Assembly: GCF_010093815.1 (NCBI RefSeq)
Contig: NW_022985564.1
Location: 225,530-289,529, forward strand
Direction: 5' to 3'
Length of the DNA: 64,000 nt
DNA from: Pseudovirgaria hyperparasitica
Lineage: Eukaryota; Ascomycota; Dothideomycetes; Acrospermales; Acrospermaceae
Shown piece after piece: positions 22,300-35,554 of the stretch. The notes beneath the pieces were generated by a model. It saw nothing but the letters and a program-made list of their open reading frames with translations, searched no databases and had not been told where the DNA came from. Position numbers and translations under genes: made by a program. The first letter of the stretch is position 1, and the number at the start of each line of letters is the position of its first letter.

Positions 22300-25200
22300 A
22301 GGATAGTACCTCTATCTACCCTAGCCCCTAAGCGCTTTAAAGGAATAAATATCACGACCTTCCTTCGGAAGTACGAGGACATATATATAAACTACGAAGT
22401 TCCGCCTAATAAGAAGATAACCTCCCTACCGTTATACTACGAGGACTATCTCCGTCCTACTATTAAAGAAATAAGTAGGTTTTAGAAATAGTAGTAGGCT
22501 ATACTACGTGAAGAATTATTAAAGGAATTCTCTCTATTTAACTCTACCCTTAAGGAAGGCACTATCTACTTTATCCAAAAATACGTGGAAATAGTTAAAG
22601 TAGACCTATCCTACTCTCTCCCTATATACTACTCCCGGTATCGTATTATTACGGAGAAACTTACGGCTAAAGGAAGCCTAAGCTCGTATTCGCGAATAGA
22701 GCTCTTCCTAGAAGGGCTGTCTAATAGTCTTAAGGCTCGGGCTATAGAGAAATATTAACTCACGATAGAAGCATATAGTTATGACTAGGTAATTATCTAT
22801 GGCTTCGTATCACGAAAGGCTAGAGTACTTAAGGAACTAGCTCGTATTAATAAGTACTTAGCCGTATAAGAGCTAGCCATAGCTATATACTATAAATTAA
22901 AGATAGGGAGTAAGAAGACCGGCTTAGAAGAGTAGTCACATAAAGAAAGAAGAACTAATGAATTTAACCACCCCTCTCTAGTCGTAGTACACGTCGCGCT
23001 AGAATCGGATAAGTTTAACGAGATAGTAGAGAGATTTAGTAAACTAGACCTCACGTTAATTAAGATAAAGTCCTACTTTACCTCTAATCTCTTATTTCTA
23101 TCCCTTAAGAAGTATAAACCTAAGCTACTTTTAGCTATTATTAACTAGTAGACGCAAAGGCTAAATCTTTTAGTACATCCCTAAGTATAAGGCATGCCTA
23201 TAGAACTAACGTAAGTTTATCTATAGAATTATATATAGAATAGAGAATATATCTCTACCCGAGACTCCTAAGGAGGTATTATAGCCTAGAATAGGCCTCG
23301 AAGACTAATCGTGTGCATTACGTACGGAGGAGATTACCTAATATATAGATGTCCGGAGATAGTAGGATACATTAGAGACGGATTACTAAATATTAACGGG
23401 GTACGAGTATTCTAAGGGCGTTTCAGGGCGAACGGAGAAGAAATCCTATTACTACCCTCCTCGGTAGGGCTATAAGCTACTCTATAAGCTATCCGGAACT
23501 ACGTAGTAATAGTTTAAAACGGCCTAAGCTAGTACGGAGAAGGAGTAAAGGTTTCTATATCCGTAGTAAATATTAACGCTTTATAGAGAGTGCCGGTATA
23601 TAGTATTAGTATAAAACCTACGAAGGGTCTCTACCAGGCCTCGGCGGATAGTAATTTAGAAGAAGAAGTTACGTCACCTAAGAGTAAGAAAGATAGATAT
23701 ATAGAATTCCACGAACGCTTTAACGTAGCTAGTAATAGATATATCCACGAGAAGATAGCCCTAGAAGAGCCCGCTATACTCGTAATATCTAGAAGGGGGA
23801 TCACGAAGAGTATACCTAATTATACTAAAGAAAGAAAGATCGCCCGTCTCCGCGGAATACGTAAAGAGTAGTATATAAGGATTATTAAGGAATAGAAGGA
23901 CGGCGAGAAGAGTAGCGACTAGGGAACGTCTAAATAAGAGCCAACAGCGCTAGAGGATAAGATAGATAAAGGAGATAGCCTAAATCCTAGTTAAAAGGCA
24001 CGTATCTAAGGCGTTAAGCTTAATAACTATCTACACGAAGAATAGTAGCTAAGTATAGAAGCTAGCGAAGCATGGCTAGTACGCGTTCTAGGGATAACTA
24101 TAAACATTACTATTAGCGAACTATTAAGCCTTAATAGCGACTTATATTGTACGGTATTCGAGAAGGGCGCCCCCGACTTTATAGCTAGAGAGATCCGCGA
24201 GGCTTAAGAAGAGAAAGCCGAGAAGAAAGAAAGAAATAACTATACTATGGCTTCTAAGATAAATAAACTTAACGTATTAGCACCCCTCTATGCCATAGAG
24301 ACGGCCATTATATAATAAGATATTAATTAGCTTAAGGAAGGGATAGTAAGGCTAGTGGCCGAGTATCTAAGGTACCCCGTGGAAGTTAGTCCTAAAAGAG
24401 TAACTAGTATAGTACTATTCGATAGTAGCGCATAGGTAAATAGCATTTAACTAGATGCTACGAGGCGTCTTAGGCTAGTAATATCTTTACTTCTACCATA
24501 TATAAAGAACTCGAGTTTAGTTAGCGCTACTTAGTATAGTACTCTATTTATAGGAATAGTATAGTAATACCCTATCCGTATAGGTCGGATCGTTATAGCT
24601 ACTTTAATATTTATATATAGCGAACTTAATTATAACCTTATTCTAGGGGAGCTATATACTAGATAGGCCTTACTTATAGTATAGAGGTTAGCCTCTAGGT
24701 AAGTACTCTTAATAGTCTACTCCGTATATAGATAAGAACGTGTAACCTTCGAAACTAGTCCGGATGAGTATATTCTAGTCTTAGAGAAGGAGAGTAACTC
24801 CGTGGCTAGAGACTAACTATATAGCGGAGTATATTAACGGAAGCTAGAGTTAAGCCGGATTATTAGTTAAGGGCTACCCTTAACTAATAATCCGCACTAA
24901 ATAGGGTCTAGTAAACCTACTAATAAAGGGGATAGGCTATATTTTTATACGGATATAGAAATAAGTTATATAGAGTTACTTTCCGAGAAAATCCGGCCTA
25001 AAAATATTACTTAGTTATTAAGAAAAGATAACTTAGCCGCCCTAGTTACGGCGGTAAGGTACGCTACCTTTATATATAAATAAGGCACGATAATAGAACG
25101 GCTTATAGCAGGCTCTACTAGCCTCTAAAGACGGTATTCATCCAGGGTATTAAAGGGATTTAGTATAGCTACTATATATAAAAGAAAGGGAGTTAAAGTA

Positions 25201-28200
25201 CACCCCGTGGATGACTCCGAAGCCTACCGAAAGGTTCCTAGGAATCTATTAGGGTATCTAGACTAGCGTGAACGAGTAATCGCATAGTAGGTACTTCTTC
25301 TAGCCGTCCACCTAGGCCTTAACGCGTTTAATAGGCTAATAGAGCCTCGAAGGGTAACTATCCCGCTAGGAACACGTCTAACATCTCTATATATAAGTTA
25401 GCTAAAGATTAGAATGGAGCTACGTCCCGCGGAACTTAAGTTACTATATATAATCTTATTATATCGTAAGGAAGTACTAGCATAGGAATTCTTATACCTT
25501 AGTAAATTTAACGAAGAGGTGGTACCTCCGTAGGAGATCCGAACGGTAGAACATAAGGTATAGTAGGCTAAGAACTTTAATATTCCTAGAGCCCTTTATA
25601 GGAAGGTACTCACGATTCTAAAAGAGCGTCTTAATAGTAGAAGGCTCGAGCCCTATAGTAGTCCTTATCGAAACGCCTATTTTCTCGTGGAAAAGAAGAA
25701 GGAAGCTAATAAGGAACGAGATCATAGGTTAATTAATTCGGCGATAGAAATCAACCGAGTTACTATTTATAATGCGGCCACGCCGCCCTTATATAAAGAG
25801 TTCTCGGAGCACTTTATAGGGATAGCCGTCTTAACGTTTACCGACTTCTTCTTAGGATATGATTAGATTCTATTAGTAGAGTATTACCGAGACTTAACGG
25901 GGTTTATAACGCCTCTAGGATTACTACACGGGATAATATTATCTTAAGGGGCCACTAATTTAGTAGCTTAGTTCGTTAGAATTATATTAACTATTATATA
26001 AGAATACATCCCGGAGAGGGCTCTACTATTCCTAGATAACTTAGATATTAAAGAACCTACGACGAAATATAACTCTAAGGAGGCCCTACCTAGAATTCGT
26101 AGATATATCCTAGAATATTTAATTAACGTAGATAAGGTTCTTACGGATATAGAGCGCGCCGGATACGCTCTAAGTAGTAAGAAGACTTAGTAGTGTGTTA
26201 AAGCCGCTAATATTATAGGATACGTCTACGACATTAAAGGGAGGCGACTAAGTAATAAAAAGGTTACTACTATTAGGGACTAGAAACCCTATAAAAACAC
26301 GACGAATATACGAGTCTTCCTTAGCGTTTATATATATTTCCGGATATAGATCCCCGGGTACGCTATTATTACATCGCCGCTATTTATACTATTAAAGAAT
26401 AAATCGGCCTAGTAGTAGATAGCTAAGGAGTAGACCTCGATGGACGCGCTAAAGATAGCTCTAACTACTACTCCTACACTAATAATATTACGGTACGGGA
26501 TAGGTACGGGAGATATAATTCTAGTAGTAGACTCTAGTAATATTAGGTAGGGAGCTATATTAATATAGGAGAACGAGGATCGTAAACGTTAGCTATCGCG
26601 GTATAATAGAGGAATATAGTTAAAAGCTAAGAGAAACTACGACACCGTAAAGCTAGAGTACCGAGCCCTCCTCTACGCGTTATAGAAGTTCTAGTAATAT
26701 CTCTATAGTACGCACTTTATTATAGAAATAGACGCGAATACTCTAGTTACTTAAATTAACCGTACTATAACTAACTTACTAGGGGCGCTCGTTACTAGGT
26801 AGCTCGCGTAGATTTAGCTATAGAACTTTATAGTTAGGCACGTACCTAGAAAGCATAATATAGTTACTAACGGTATCTTACGGATATATAAAGGAGAAGA
26901 ACCACTAGATATCCCTACCTTTAACCTAGACGAGTTCGTGGACATGGCTCTATATATAGATATGCTAGAGACGTTATTAATTAAGCCCGTTAGCGGGAGA
27001 GATTATATAATAGGGATACTCGACTATACCGCTATTAAGTCTCCCTTAATAGATGAATATAGCGATAAATAGTAGAGGATTACGAAATACCTTACTATAC
27101 TTAAGAGGCTAACCGACCTAACCGACCGAGCGTATAAGGCCTTTATAACCAACTACCTAAAGTTCCTTATGCGTAACCGAATACTCTAGCGGAGAGGAGA
27201 TAGGCATCGCTAATATACACGAGTAATTAAGGATCCGAATACTAGGGCGCGTATAATTACTACTACTTATAATAAGATAGATTATAGAGGTAGTAAAGGG
27301 ACCCTCGGAAGGATTAAGAATAAGTATTAGTAGGTAGGTATATATAGAGACGTGCGATAGTACGTGAAAACCTATAATAAATATTAATGATAAAGTAAAC
27401 TCCTTAGAGGTCTTAATAAAGGGCTCTACCATGTTATAACGCCTATTCTTTAGTAAAGAATATACTTAGACGTAACGATGCTACCACCTTCTATAGGGTA
27501 TAGTAAAGTAGTATCTATATAAGAATAGCTAAGTAGATAGACTAAGGCGGAGATATATACGGCGGCCACGTCTATAGTCGTCGTAAAGTTCCTCTTTAAG
27601 AACGTAATCTATAGATATAGAATCATTTCTAAAATTACCTATAATAGTAGTAGAGAAAATATAGGTACTATAGAGGAGCTCCTCTAACTCTATAGAATTT
27701 ATTAGAAGGTTACGTCTACGTATAATCCCTAAGTAAATAGGATTATCGAGAGAAGTTTTATACTACTCGCTAATACTCTCGCGAAGATAACTAATAGCGG
27801 ATTCAAGAACTAGCCCGGCCACCTCCATGCGGTCGTCTAGGTAGATAGAATAATAATACGTACTAGTATAGGGTATAGTACTATATACCTCGTGCTTAGC
27901 TATAAACTAATTATATCTATTAAAGTCGAATTCGAGTTACTCCGAATACTCCCTTAGAATAAGGTATGATTAACGTCCGACTTACTCGCTCTTTAAGCTA
28001 GATAACTTAAGAGAAGATCCGAGGATCTTAAGAAGGCCTATACCTACGCGATATAAACGCGTGAGAAATCGAGAGAGGCATAGAATAACGACTATTACCT
28101 TCGTTAAGAGTCGTTACTAGTCGATATAATTATCCTTCTATACGACTCGTAGTGATAGAAGAATATAGAGCGGAAGCTAAGGTAGTATTAGAGGGGGCCA

Positions 28201-28560
28201 TATAGAATCTAGTCCGTGTTTAATTATACTTATAAGCTCGCGGAGCTTAATAGAGCCATACTTAGAGGGACGTTTCCTAGCCATAGGTTAAAGAAATATT
28301 TTATAAGAAATATAAGTAATAAGAGTTACGATAAGCCCTCGCGACTACCGATTAGAAGAATTACTAAGGAAAATAAGGAGAGTAGCGATAAGGAAAACTA
28401 TTATAAATAACTCACGGAATACCTCGACGACGCCATACGAACCCGGGTAGAAGTGGTAATTCCTACTCCGCAAGACTTTAATAGAGAAGAATATTTATGT
28501 TTCCCTAGAATTAACATCTCCTTCTAGAGAATAGAAGTTTTTTTAAGGAGGGAAGGGATA
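22300..28560 (+). pseudogene. B gag-pol relic
   Basis: Order seen on the plus strand: Gag ('PLAPKRFKGINITTFLRKYE' at about 22,320), retropepsin-like segment (about 24,400-24,700), reverse transcriptase from about 25,590 ('YFLVEKKKEANKERDHRLI') with the catalytic motif reading FLDN at 26029-26040, RNase H (about 26,500-26,800), integrase (about 27,000-27,960; 'NPQVNRIIERSF' and 'ILPQNKV') and a typical C-terminal 'YKLAELNRAILRGTFPSHRL' at about 28,220. Stops are almost all TAG/TAA replacing CAG, CAA or TGG. No chromodomain seen. It resembles the gypsy polyproteins common in Dothideomycetes. Confidence 0.85.
24857..24893. repeat. Perfect 17-bp palindrome with 3-base loop
   Basis: Arms 24857-24873 and 24877-24893 (core TTAGTTAAGGG / CCCTTAACTAA) are exact reverse complements around CTA. 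It lies inside B between the protease and RT regions. Related palindromes occur at 32160-32192 and 48302-48332, with an imperfect one at about 22,148-22,176. Confidence 0.75.
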
Positions 28561-28580
28561 CTTATAAAAGTAGTCTTATA

Positions 28581-28655
28581 ACGATAAACTCTATCATCGA
28601 AAAAGGACGATGAACTCTATCATTAAAAGAGGATAATAAACTCTATTATTACTAT
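28581..28655. repeat. 26-bp tandem repeat, three units
   Basis: Units at 28581-28606, 28607-28632 and 28633-28655 share the core AACTCTATCATC with RIP-type differences. It lies just after the B pol relic. Confidence 0.75.
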
Positions 28656-28883
28656 AAAATAATAAAACTTATTATTAAAGTAAGTAATGCTCGAAAGAAG
28701 ATATAATGGCGTTTACGTGAATTCCATCTACTATATATTAAAGCCGGTCGTGTAATCGAAGCCTACCTATCGAAGGCCTATTTTATTACTATAGAACGGG
28801 CCCTATTAGAAACTAATAAGGAAGAAAAGAAGGAGAAGGTATAGAAGAAAAAGATACTTATAGGAAGTCTTATAAGGATAAGA

Positions 28884-28990
28884 ATATACCCGGTATCTAT
28901 TTATTCATAGATTCCGCCATATACCCGGTAGACACATTCATTCATAGATTTCCTATATACCTAGTATATATTTATTCATAGATTCGACAC
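28884..28990. repeat. 35-36-bp tandem repeat, three units plus a partial
   Basis: Units begin at 28884, 28919 and 28955, each ATATACC(C)GGTA... followed by TTCATAGATT. A partial fourth copy (ATATACCCGGC) lies near 29,040. Located between B pol and the second ORF relic. Confidence 0.75.
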
Positions 28991-29199
28991 GTATACGGGC
29001 CTATAGCCGTTGGCAAGGATCATTTATAAAAATTACTATATACCCGGCATTTAAGGAGGCATAAAAAGAGAACTTAAGATAGTATATAACTCTTCCCTCT
29101 TACACCTCTCTATACCTTCTTAATTAATAAAACCTTCTCCTCCACTTCCGCCTCGCTTAACTATCTCTCCTTAGAATATAACTCGCTAATAGAACTAAT

Positions 29200-32150
29200 A
29201 ATAATAATAGCCCCGCCGAAAAAGAAAACGCCTACCTATAAAGAGTTATAAGATCGTTAAGCACTAATAAGATAGACACGGTCCTAGTTAAGAGTCGTAA
29301 GTACTAAAGTAGGGCTATCGACGGCTATCATGGTATTAAGGCCATCTACTACTCCGTATAGATAGGCTATAGAAGCTACGGAAGTAAATAAGTCTACTAT
29401 TAATTGAATTATCGCTATCTAGGACCCGTAAGAGCGATAGGACTATATTCTAGATACGTTTAATAATCTCCTTCACATTACCAGCCTTATAGAATAGCTC
29501 TTAAGTAGTATAGTTAACCTCTTCTAGGAAGTAGGAGCCGTAATAGGGTATAGTAAGGTAAAGATTAACTCCTCCATTCCGAAAGAAGTCTATAAGATAA
29601 TTCGTCGTGGAAGAGATACTAACTTCTATATCCTAAAAGCTAAAAATACAATCCTATAAAACTAGCGAAAAGACCTCTCTAATAACGACGGCTAGTTACT
29701 CTAATCCGCCCTCGGATAGCTCTAGTAAACATAGAACTTTATAGAAAAGCTAGTAGCGCTCTTATGAATACGGATATAGGCGAGAGCGAGGAACTAGTTA
29801 AATGTATCCCTATAGTTCTAAATCGGCCAGGGATAGAAGGGAAGGGGAATCAAGGTATATCTTTAGAGCTCTAATATCGATACTACCCTAGCTAGCGATA
29901 GTAATAAGGATGGTCTATCTCTCTAGTAACTCTCGAACTACCCTAGCCGATAAAATAAACTAACGTTCTATAATAAGACGGGACTTATTATCCCCGCTAG
30001 TTAATAGTTATAGATAAGTAGAATGGTTTATAGGCCTGTTAAACACTACCTATAAATTAAAGAGATAAGTATATCGCCTCTACCTTAGACCTTACTATTA
30101 CTAAAACTAGTATAGATAACGTCTATAGTAAAGTCCCCTCCACGAAGTACGCCTTCTAGTTTAGTAGCACGTTATCTCTTTAAAGCTAGTTATCCGTTCG
30201 AAGTAAGTATTCCTCCTACTACTACTAGTATACGTCCCTTACCGGGCCATATAAGAACCTCTTTAGTGCCCGTTACGGCCACGCCGATAAAACCCACTCG
30301 CGGACGTGCCTTATCTACCGGCCCTTAGTAATTACTAGGGGCGCCTACACGATAATCCCTGGTTATTCTTAGTTTGCACCCTAAGATAATAGTATTAGTC
30401 GAGAAAGAGGACGAGCCTAAGAAGTATTAATACGCGCCTTTAGTAACGAAGACTTTTAAGGTAGCTATATTATTAAAGAAGAATTTCACGAGCATTAAGG
30501 GAATGGTCCTACTAGTACGCTAGAAAGCGTAGATAGGTAACATGGCTATTCCGTATAAAGTCTACTATAAGTATTACTAAGACGTGGCTAGAAAGAATAA
30601 TATACTCGTTAGCGTATTCTACTTAAACCTAGTAGCAAGACTTAAAATAGTATATAAGTTTAGAGATAACGTAGGGGCCCTTAAAGTTTATAAGGACCGC
30701 TATACCTAGTTCGCGAAGTACGCGCGGCCACCTTATCCAATAGAGGTATTAGATATCTATTATTACTAGACCCTAGAGACCCTAAAGCAAGTTATTAATA
30801 TTAAAACCATTCTTACTAGTATCGTATTTATAATTTAGAAGAAGGACGGTAGAATAGGTAGATAACTCTTCGACAAGTAGAAATATACCGGAAGTATTAA
30901 CATTAAAGGGCTCTTCGAGCCACTTAAAAAGACGACCTCTATACTTAATAAGAGTATCCTAGAACTCGCGAGGGATGAATTTAATATATATAAGTACTAC
31001 TAGCGCATGTTTAATAAGAAATCGAACTACGGCTAGCTACGAACTATATACCACTCCTATATCTAATAGTTTATTAGATAATACCCACTTTACTAGCTTA
31101 CCTATATCGCTCTTTGGCCCGATCTTAACTACTATCTAATCTCGTACCCGTACTATACGAAGTCCTAGAATAGGGGCGATAAGACGGGTTTTAAGTATCT
31201 TAATAACGCTATTAATCAAATCCTTAATCCTAGCGATAGACACGGGTTTAATATAATCTAGGGGAGTATTAGTCTTAACGACGAACGAAGTAACAACTAT
31301 ACTATAATTATTCCCCGCTTCTATAAGTTCTTAAATAAATAGTAGTCGAAGGCTAAGCTCCGCGAGGGGGTTAATCAAAATAGTATAATCACGGCTATTA
31401 ATGATAAGATCTATAATACGGACGATAAGAAACGATTTAGTCCCTTCGTCCCGGTCCTCTACTAGTCCCTTAAAGTACGTATCTCTAGCCTACTAATAAT
31501 ACACGGCGCCTAGGGTCCCGTAAAGGGTGGAAGACGTATAATACTTCTATAGTATATCGCGATTAGCCCTAATTATATAATAATGGAAGTGCCTAAAATG
31601 GGTATATAGGAATAACTTATAGTAGCTCATAGGAATTCAACTCTAGGACCTACGTCTCCGTTAGGATTTTCTAATAAATATAGCGCGATTCCTTTTACCT
31701 TCCTAGCCGTAGTTTAACTCCCGAGTTTTAACGCCGTTAGTAACGTATTAGTCGGCCGTAAAAGATAGGACAGCTAGAAGGTAAAAGAAGAGGCAGCTAC
31801 GTGGCTTAACGCAAGTCCTTAATAACTTAAAGCTAAGGTAGACGCCTGGTTTAAGGAGGGCTCGAGGGTATTTATAGAGACCTTTAAGAAAATAGTAAGG
31901 TAGGAAAGGCTAGTCTATAGAGATAGGTTATTCTAGAAGGAATTTAACGAGGCGCGCACCGCTAAGCGGCTAATTAATTTTAAGAAATTCGAGTCTAATA
32001 CGGGCCTAGATAACGTTAAAGAGAACTTCTATAGATAGAAGAGGCCTAACGAACTATCTAATAAGAAGGAATCTAACCTCTCTAAGATAAGCGACACGAT
32101 TCTTTAGGAGCTGGCTCACGACCTTAAGTACTAAGATTAGGCGCCTAAAA
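29200..32150 (+). pseudogene. B second ORF relic, about 1,000 codons, unrecognised
   Basis: One plus-strand frame stays coherent from about 29,213 to about 32,150, broken only by TAG/TAA codons of the RIP type. Stretches checked in the same frame include 'PPKKKTPTYKEL' (29,213), a Lys-rich segment with 'YAPLVTKTFKVAILLKKNF' (about 30,430), 'GLFEPLKKTTSILNKSILEL' (about 30,910), 'GFKYLNNAINQILNPSDRHG' (31,187) and 'VKGGRRIILL' (about 31,520). The C-terminal third is highly charged and probably helical ('KRLINFKKFE'). I do not recognise the family and see no RT, integrase, protease or zinc-knuckle motif. It lies between pol and the 3' LTR in sense orientation, where some retroelements carry env-like or accessory ORFs; no signal or membrane segment is evident. 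Confidence 0.6.
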
Positions 32151-32159
32151 ACCTACCTA

Positions 32160-32192
32160 ATTATTAGTTAAGGGCTACCCTTAACTAATAAT
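32160..32192. repeat. Palindrome copy, 15-bp arms
   Basis: Same core as at 24857 (TTAGTTAAGGG, loop CTA, CCCTTAACTAA), immediately after the second ORF relic of B and about 150 bp before its 3' LTR. It could act as a transcript hairpin; that is inference. Confidence 0.7.
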
Positions 32193-32338
32193 CTAGGCTA
32201 AGGTTTACCCGCGCCGAGAGGTTTACTAGAGGCGTATTTTATTTATATTAAGGTCTTTCTTTTAGGCGTTCTTCACACGGTTTCTTACACGGTTACTATA
32301 CTACTAAGGGTAGTAGTTCTATAGGCCGGGGAGGTATA

Positions 32339-32648
32339 TATAGAAGGCCGCTCCTACAGCCCTATATATATATGTCCCTAGCTTAATTACATGGCTTTAT
32401 TATATATTTAAGGAGGGCGTTTTCCTTGGTCATTCTACTCGGCGCGCTTCCCCCATTACTAATATTCGACTATTCGACCTTTTCTTACGTTTATAGGCCT
32501 CTATAGGTATTAATTATTAGGCTNNNNNNNNNNTGCGTTTAAAGAGAACTTATAATACCTAGGAGAGATACTTATGAGTTCGTCGCGACTACTATACTAG
32601 AAACACAGCCATTTATAAAAGGGACACACGTGGTAATAGCTTACTATA
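32339..32648 (+). repeat. B 3' LTR, containing a 10-N gap
   Basis: Starts TATAGAAGGCC (TGTGG before RIP) and ends CTTACTATA. The N run at 32524-32533 replaces 72 bp present in the 5' LTR, so the true length is probably near 372 bp. Confidence 0.85.
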
Positions 32649-32652
32649 CTAG

Positions 32653-35326
32653 TTTCGCGAAGTACTACTTCCGTTAATCCGCGAAAGACTAGGAATAGTA
32701 TTATTAAGTTTTAACTATCTATATGAATTAGAGGAGAAAGCTAATAAACACTACCGTATCCTTAAGGAACGCGGCTCTCTAGGTAAAACCGACGAACCCT
32801 ATACGGGTTAGAAACGAGGTCGATTAGATACATTCGATTAAGAGTAACCTTACTACGATCAGCGCTAGAAGAGCGTAAATCGGGGTAGAAACGCGTTAAG
32901 AGGATACTAAAATAATCGAGGCGGTACTTCTTAACGCGGAAAAGGATAAGGCATAGGCTTAAATATAACGCCTATCGTAAAATAGTAGGATTATAGCGCA
33001 CTTCGTTACTATAAGTATAGAGAAATAGAATATATTTCGCCTAACTATAAGAATCCGAAAAAAGAATAGGCTAGTACACGAGACCTAACCGCGTTCTTAG
33101 CTAAATTATATATACTTAGAAGGAGCCGTAGCGCCTTCCGGCGAGTAAAGACCTAATATTACTAAAAGTATTATTACCTATAGTAAATAGTAATAAAACT
33201 ATATAGGCCCTCGTGGATACTAGTATAGAAGATAACTATATTTCATCGATTCTCGTAAAGGAGTATAGATTATCGTACGATCTCGGTAAAGTTAGCCAAA
33301 CTATTATAGTTAATAGATATAAAGTTAGAACTTTAGGTAAAGCTATAATGAATTACGAAGTTCATAACTCGAAGATAATAAAATAGTAGATGTCTAATGA
33401 ATTTATCGTGGCTAATATTAGCTAATAGAATATAATTCTAGGGATACCTTAGCTTAGACGCCTAAACCCTATCCTCGATTTTTAGAAGAAGATATTAACG
33501 TTCCGACGATACCGTAGTAAATTATACTAGTAAGTTATAACTATTAGTAAGAAGGCATGGAACCTTACCGTACGGACCCGATCGTTACTAATCTATCTTA
33601 CGTTCTTATCGATCGTTAATAAAGATAAGAATAATAGTAATAATTAGGGCGAAGACACGCTACCTAACATATATTCGTAGTATACGGATATATTTTCAGT
33701 AGGAGATACGTTACTTCTCCCTAATCACGGGCTATATAAGCTAAAGATCAAGCTTAAAGAGGGAGTAGACGTCCCTTATAGCCTACTTTACCTACTTTTA
33801 AGACTAGAACTTAAAGTTCTTCGTAAATATATTAAAGAATACCTTAAAAGAGGCTAGATACGTCGTAGTACGTTATTAGCTAGCGTATCTATTCTCTTCG
33901 TAAAGAAGAAAGATAGAAGTTTACGTCTATACGTTAACTATCGGGTACTAAATACGGTAACTAAGAAGAATCGTTATCTATTACCGCTAGTTAGTAAATC
34001 TTTAGACTAATTAATGAAGGTAAAGTACTTTATAAAGCTAGATTTATAAGATATATATTACCGGCTTCGAATTCATTACGGAGATAAGTGGAAAACCGCA
34101 TTTCGGACTAGATATAGTTATTTTAAGTATACTATTATGCTATTTAGGCTAATAAATGCGCTAGGAGCGTTTTAAGGATATATTAATACTATACTCATAG
34201 GATTACTTAACGTGATTTATATAGTTTATCTCGATAATATACTAATTTACTCCGATAGTATATAGAATCATAAAGAATACGTGAAATCGGTGCTAAACTA
34301 TCTAAGGTAGTATAAACTCTACGTAAAATTATCTAAATATAAGTTTCACTAATAAGAAGTTGGGTTTCTCGGCTTTATTATGATATATAGCGGTCTAAAA
34401 ATAGAGCCAGAGCGTGTAAAGACTATTATAGAATAGCTAGAACCTACTACTATACGTTAAATTAGAATATTTATAGGTTTCATAAACTATTATCGTAAAT
34501 TCATTATAGGCTTCTTATAAATTACAGCGCCACTTAATAAACTTATAGAGAATAGCGGTAAAATCCCTATAGATAGGCGAGTATAGCGTAAAGCTAAGTC
34601 GGTTAAGATATAGTTAACGCCGGAAGCGCGAGATACGTTCCGATTATTAAAGAATTACTTTATAACTACGCCGATTCTTAGGTATTTTAATCCTAAGAAG
34701 TATATTTAGGTTAAAACTAACGCGTTAGGATTTATAATTACTAGAATTATTAGTTAACCGTATAAAGATACGAAAGATAAGGTATAATAGTACCCGGTCG
34801 CTTTCTTTTCCCGTAAAATAGCGGATATAGAGACGCGTCATAATACGCACGACTAGAAACTACTTATAATTATCGAGAGTTTTAAGTAATGGTAACATTA
34901 TTTAGAAGGCTCTATATATTAGATCGAATTATTATTAGATCACGTAAATCTACGTTACTTTATATCGACTAAGGTCCTTAATCGCTAATAAGTACGTTAG
35001 GCTAAGTGGATATTAATATTTAACTTTAAAATCTTATATAAAGCTAGAAGAGAGAATAAAGCTAATCCTCTATCGCGGCGTAAAGATTATAAGAAATTAT
35101 TATAGAATAATATAGATAGTCGGTGTAATTTAGACTATACTATACTTTAGATACTATAAGACTAGTTATCTAATAGAATACTAGAAGCTAGGATACTTTC
35201 GGTGATTCTCCGCGGGAATTAGAGCGGGTATTAAGTAATCTAAATAAACGTCTAAGAAACTAAGAAAACCCTTAAAGACTTAATTAAATCTACCTAGAAT
35301 TCCGATGTATTAGTAAAGAAAGTCAT
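32653..35326 (+). pseudogene. A1 gag 3' part and pol (protease, RT, RNase H) relic
   Basis: Gag resumes at 32653 after the B insertion. Then come a protease segment (about 33,190-33,480), RT from about 33,740 ('GVDVPYSLLYLLLRLELKVL', '[19 protein letters not shown]'), the catalytic motif reading YLDN at 34227-34238, RNase H around 34,700-35,000 ('FFSRKIADIETRH') and the start of the integrase zinc-domain region. Cut at 35326 by A2; the frame resumes at 42716. Confidence 0.85.
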
Positions 35327-35554
35327 TGTAAGAATAGGGTTATTGGATAGTAGTGTAGTTAGATAGAATAATAGGGTGTATTCTATTATAGAACGAATTA
35401 CTACTAAACCCTTTCGGTAGGAATCTAAGAGTATATATATAAAGGGACGCCGATCTATCTAGCACGTGACTATTTACCGCCCTTTATATTACCTTCTAAC
35501 CCTATTAGCTAAGGTACGTATAGGTTAGGTCCTACCTAAGGCTAAGTTCTAATA
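35327..35554 (-). repeat. A2 3' LTR
   Basis: 228 bp, the reverse complement of the A1 LTR type: begins TGTAAGAATAGGG and ends AGTTCTAATA. Confidence 0.9.

Larger units (their letters stand above)
21272..32648 (+). mobile_element. LTR retrotransposon family B, complete copy (gypsy, with extra ORF)
   Basis: 5' LTR 21272-21643 and 3' LTR 32339-32648, flanked by CTAG on both sides (21268-21271 and 32649-32652). The uninterrupted target is present in A2 at 41552-41555, which proves the insertion. The 10.7-kb internal region holds a gag-pol relic (about 22,300-28,560), two tandem-repeat tracts, and a second long ORF relic (about 29,200-32,150). A purine-rich stretch (GGCCGGGGAGG) precedes the 3' LTR. 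Target duplications of B are 4 bp both here and at its solo LTR, unlike A and C (5 bp). Strongly RIP-mutated. Confidence 0.9.

Noticed and set aside
28581-28990. CRISPR-like array
   Set aside because: The repeats are directly adjacent without unique spacers, in a eukaryotic retroelement.
28560-29100. End of B pol followed by an LTR of another element
   Set aside because: A purine run and a repeat-rich stretch suggested an LTR start, but no second copy exists upstream, and B is already bounded by its own LTRs and TSD.
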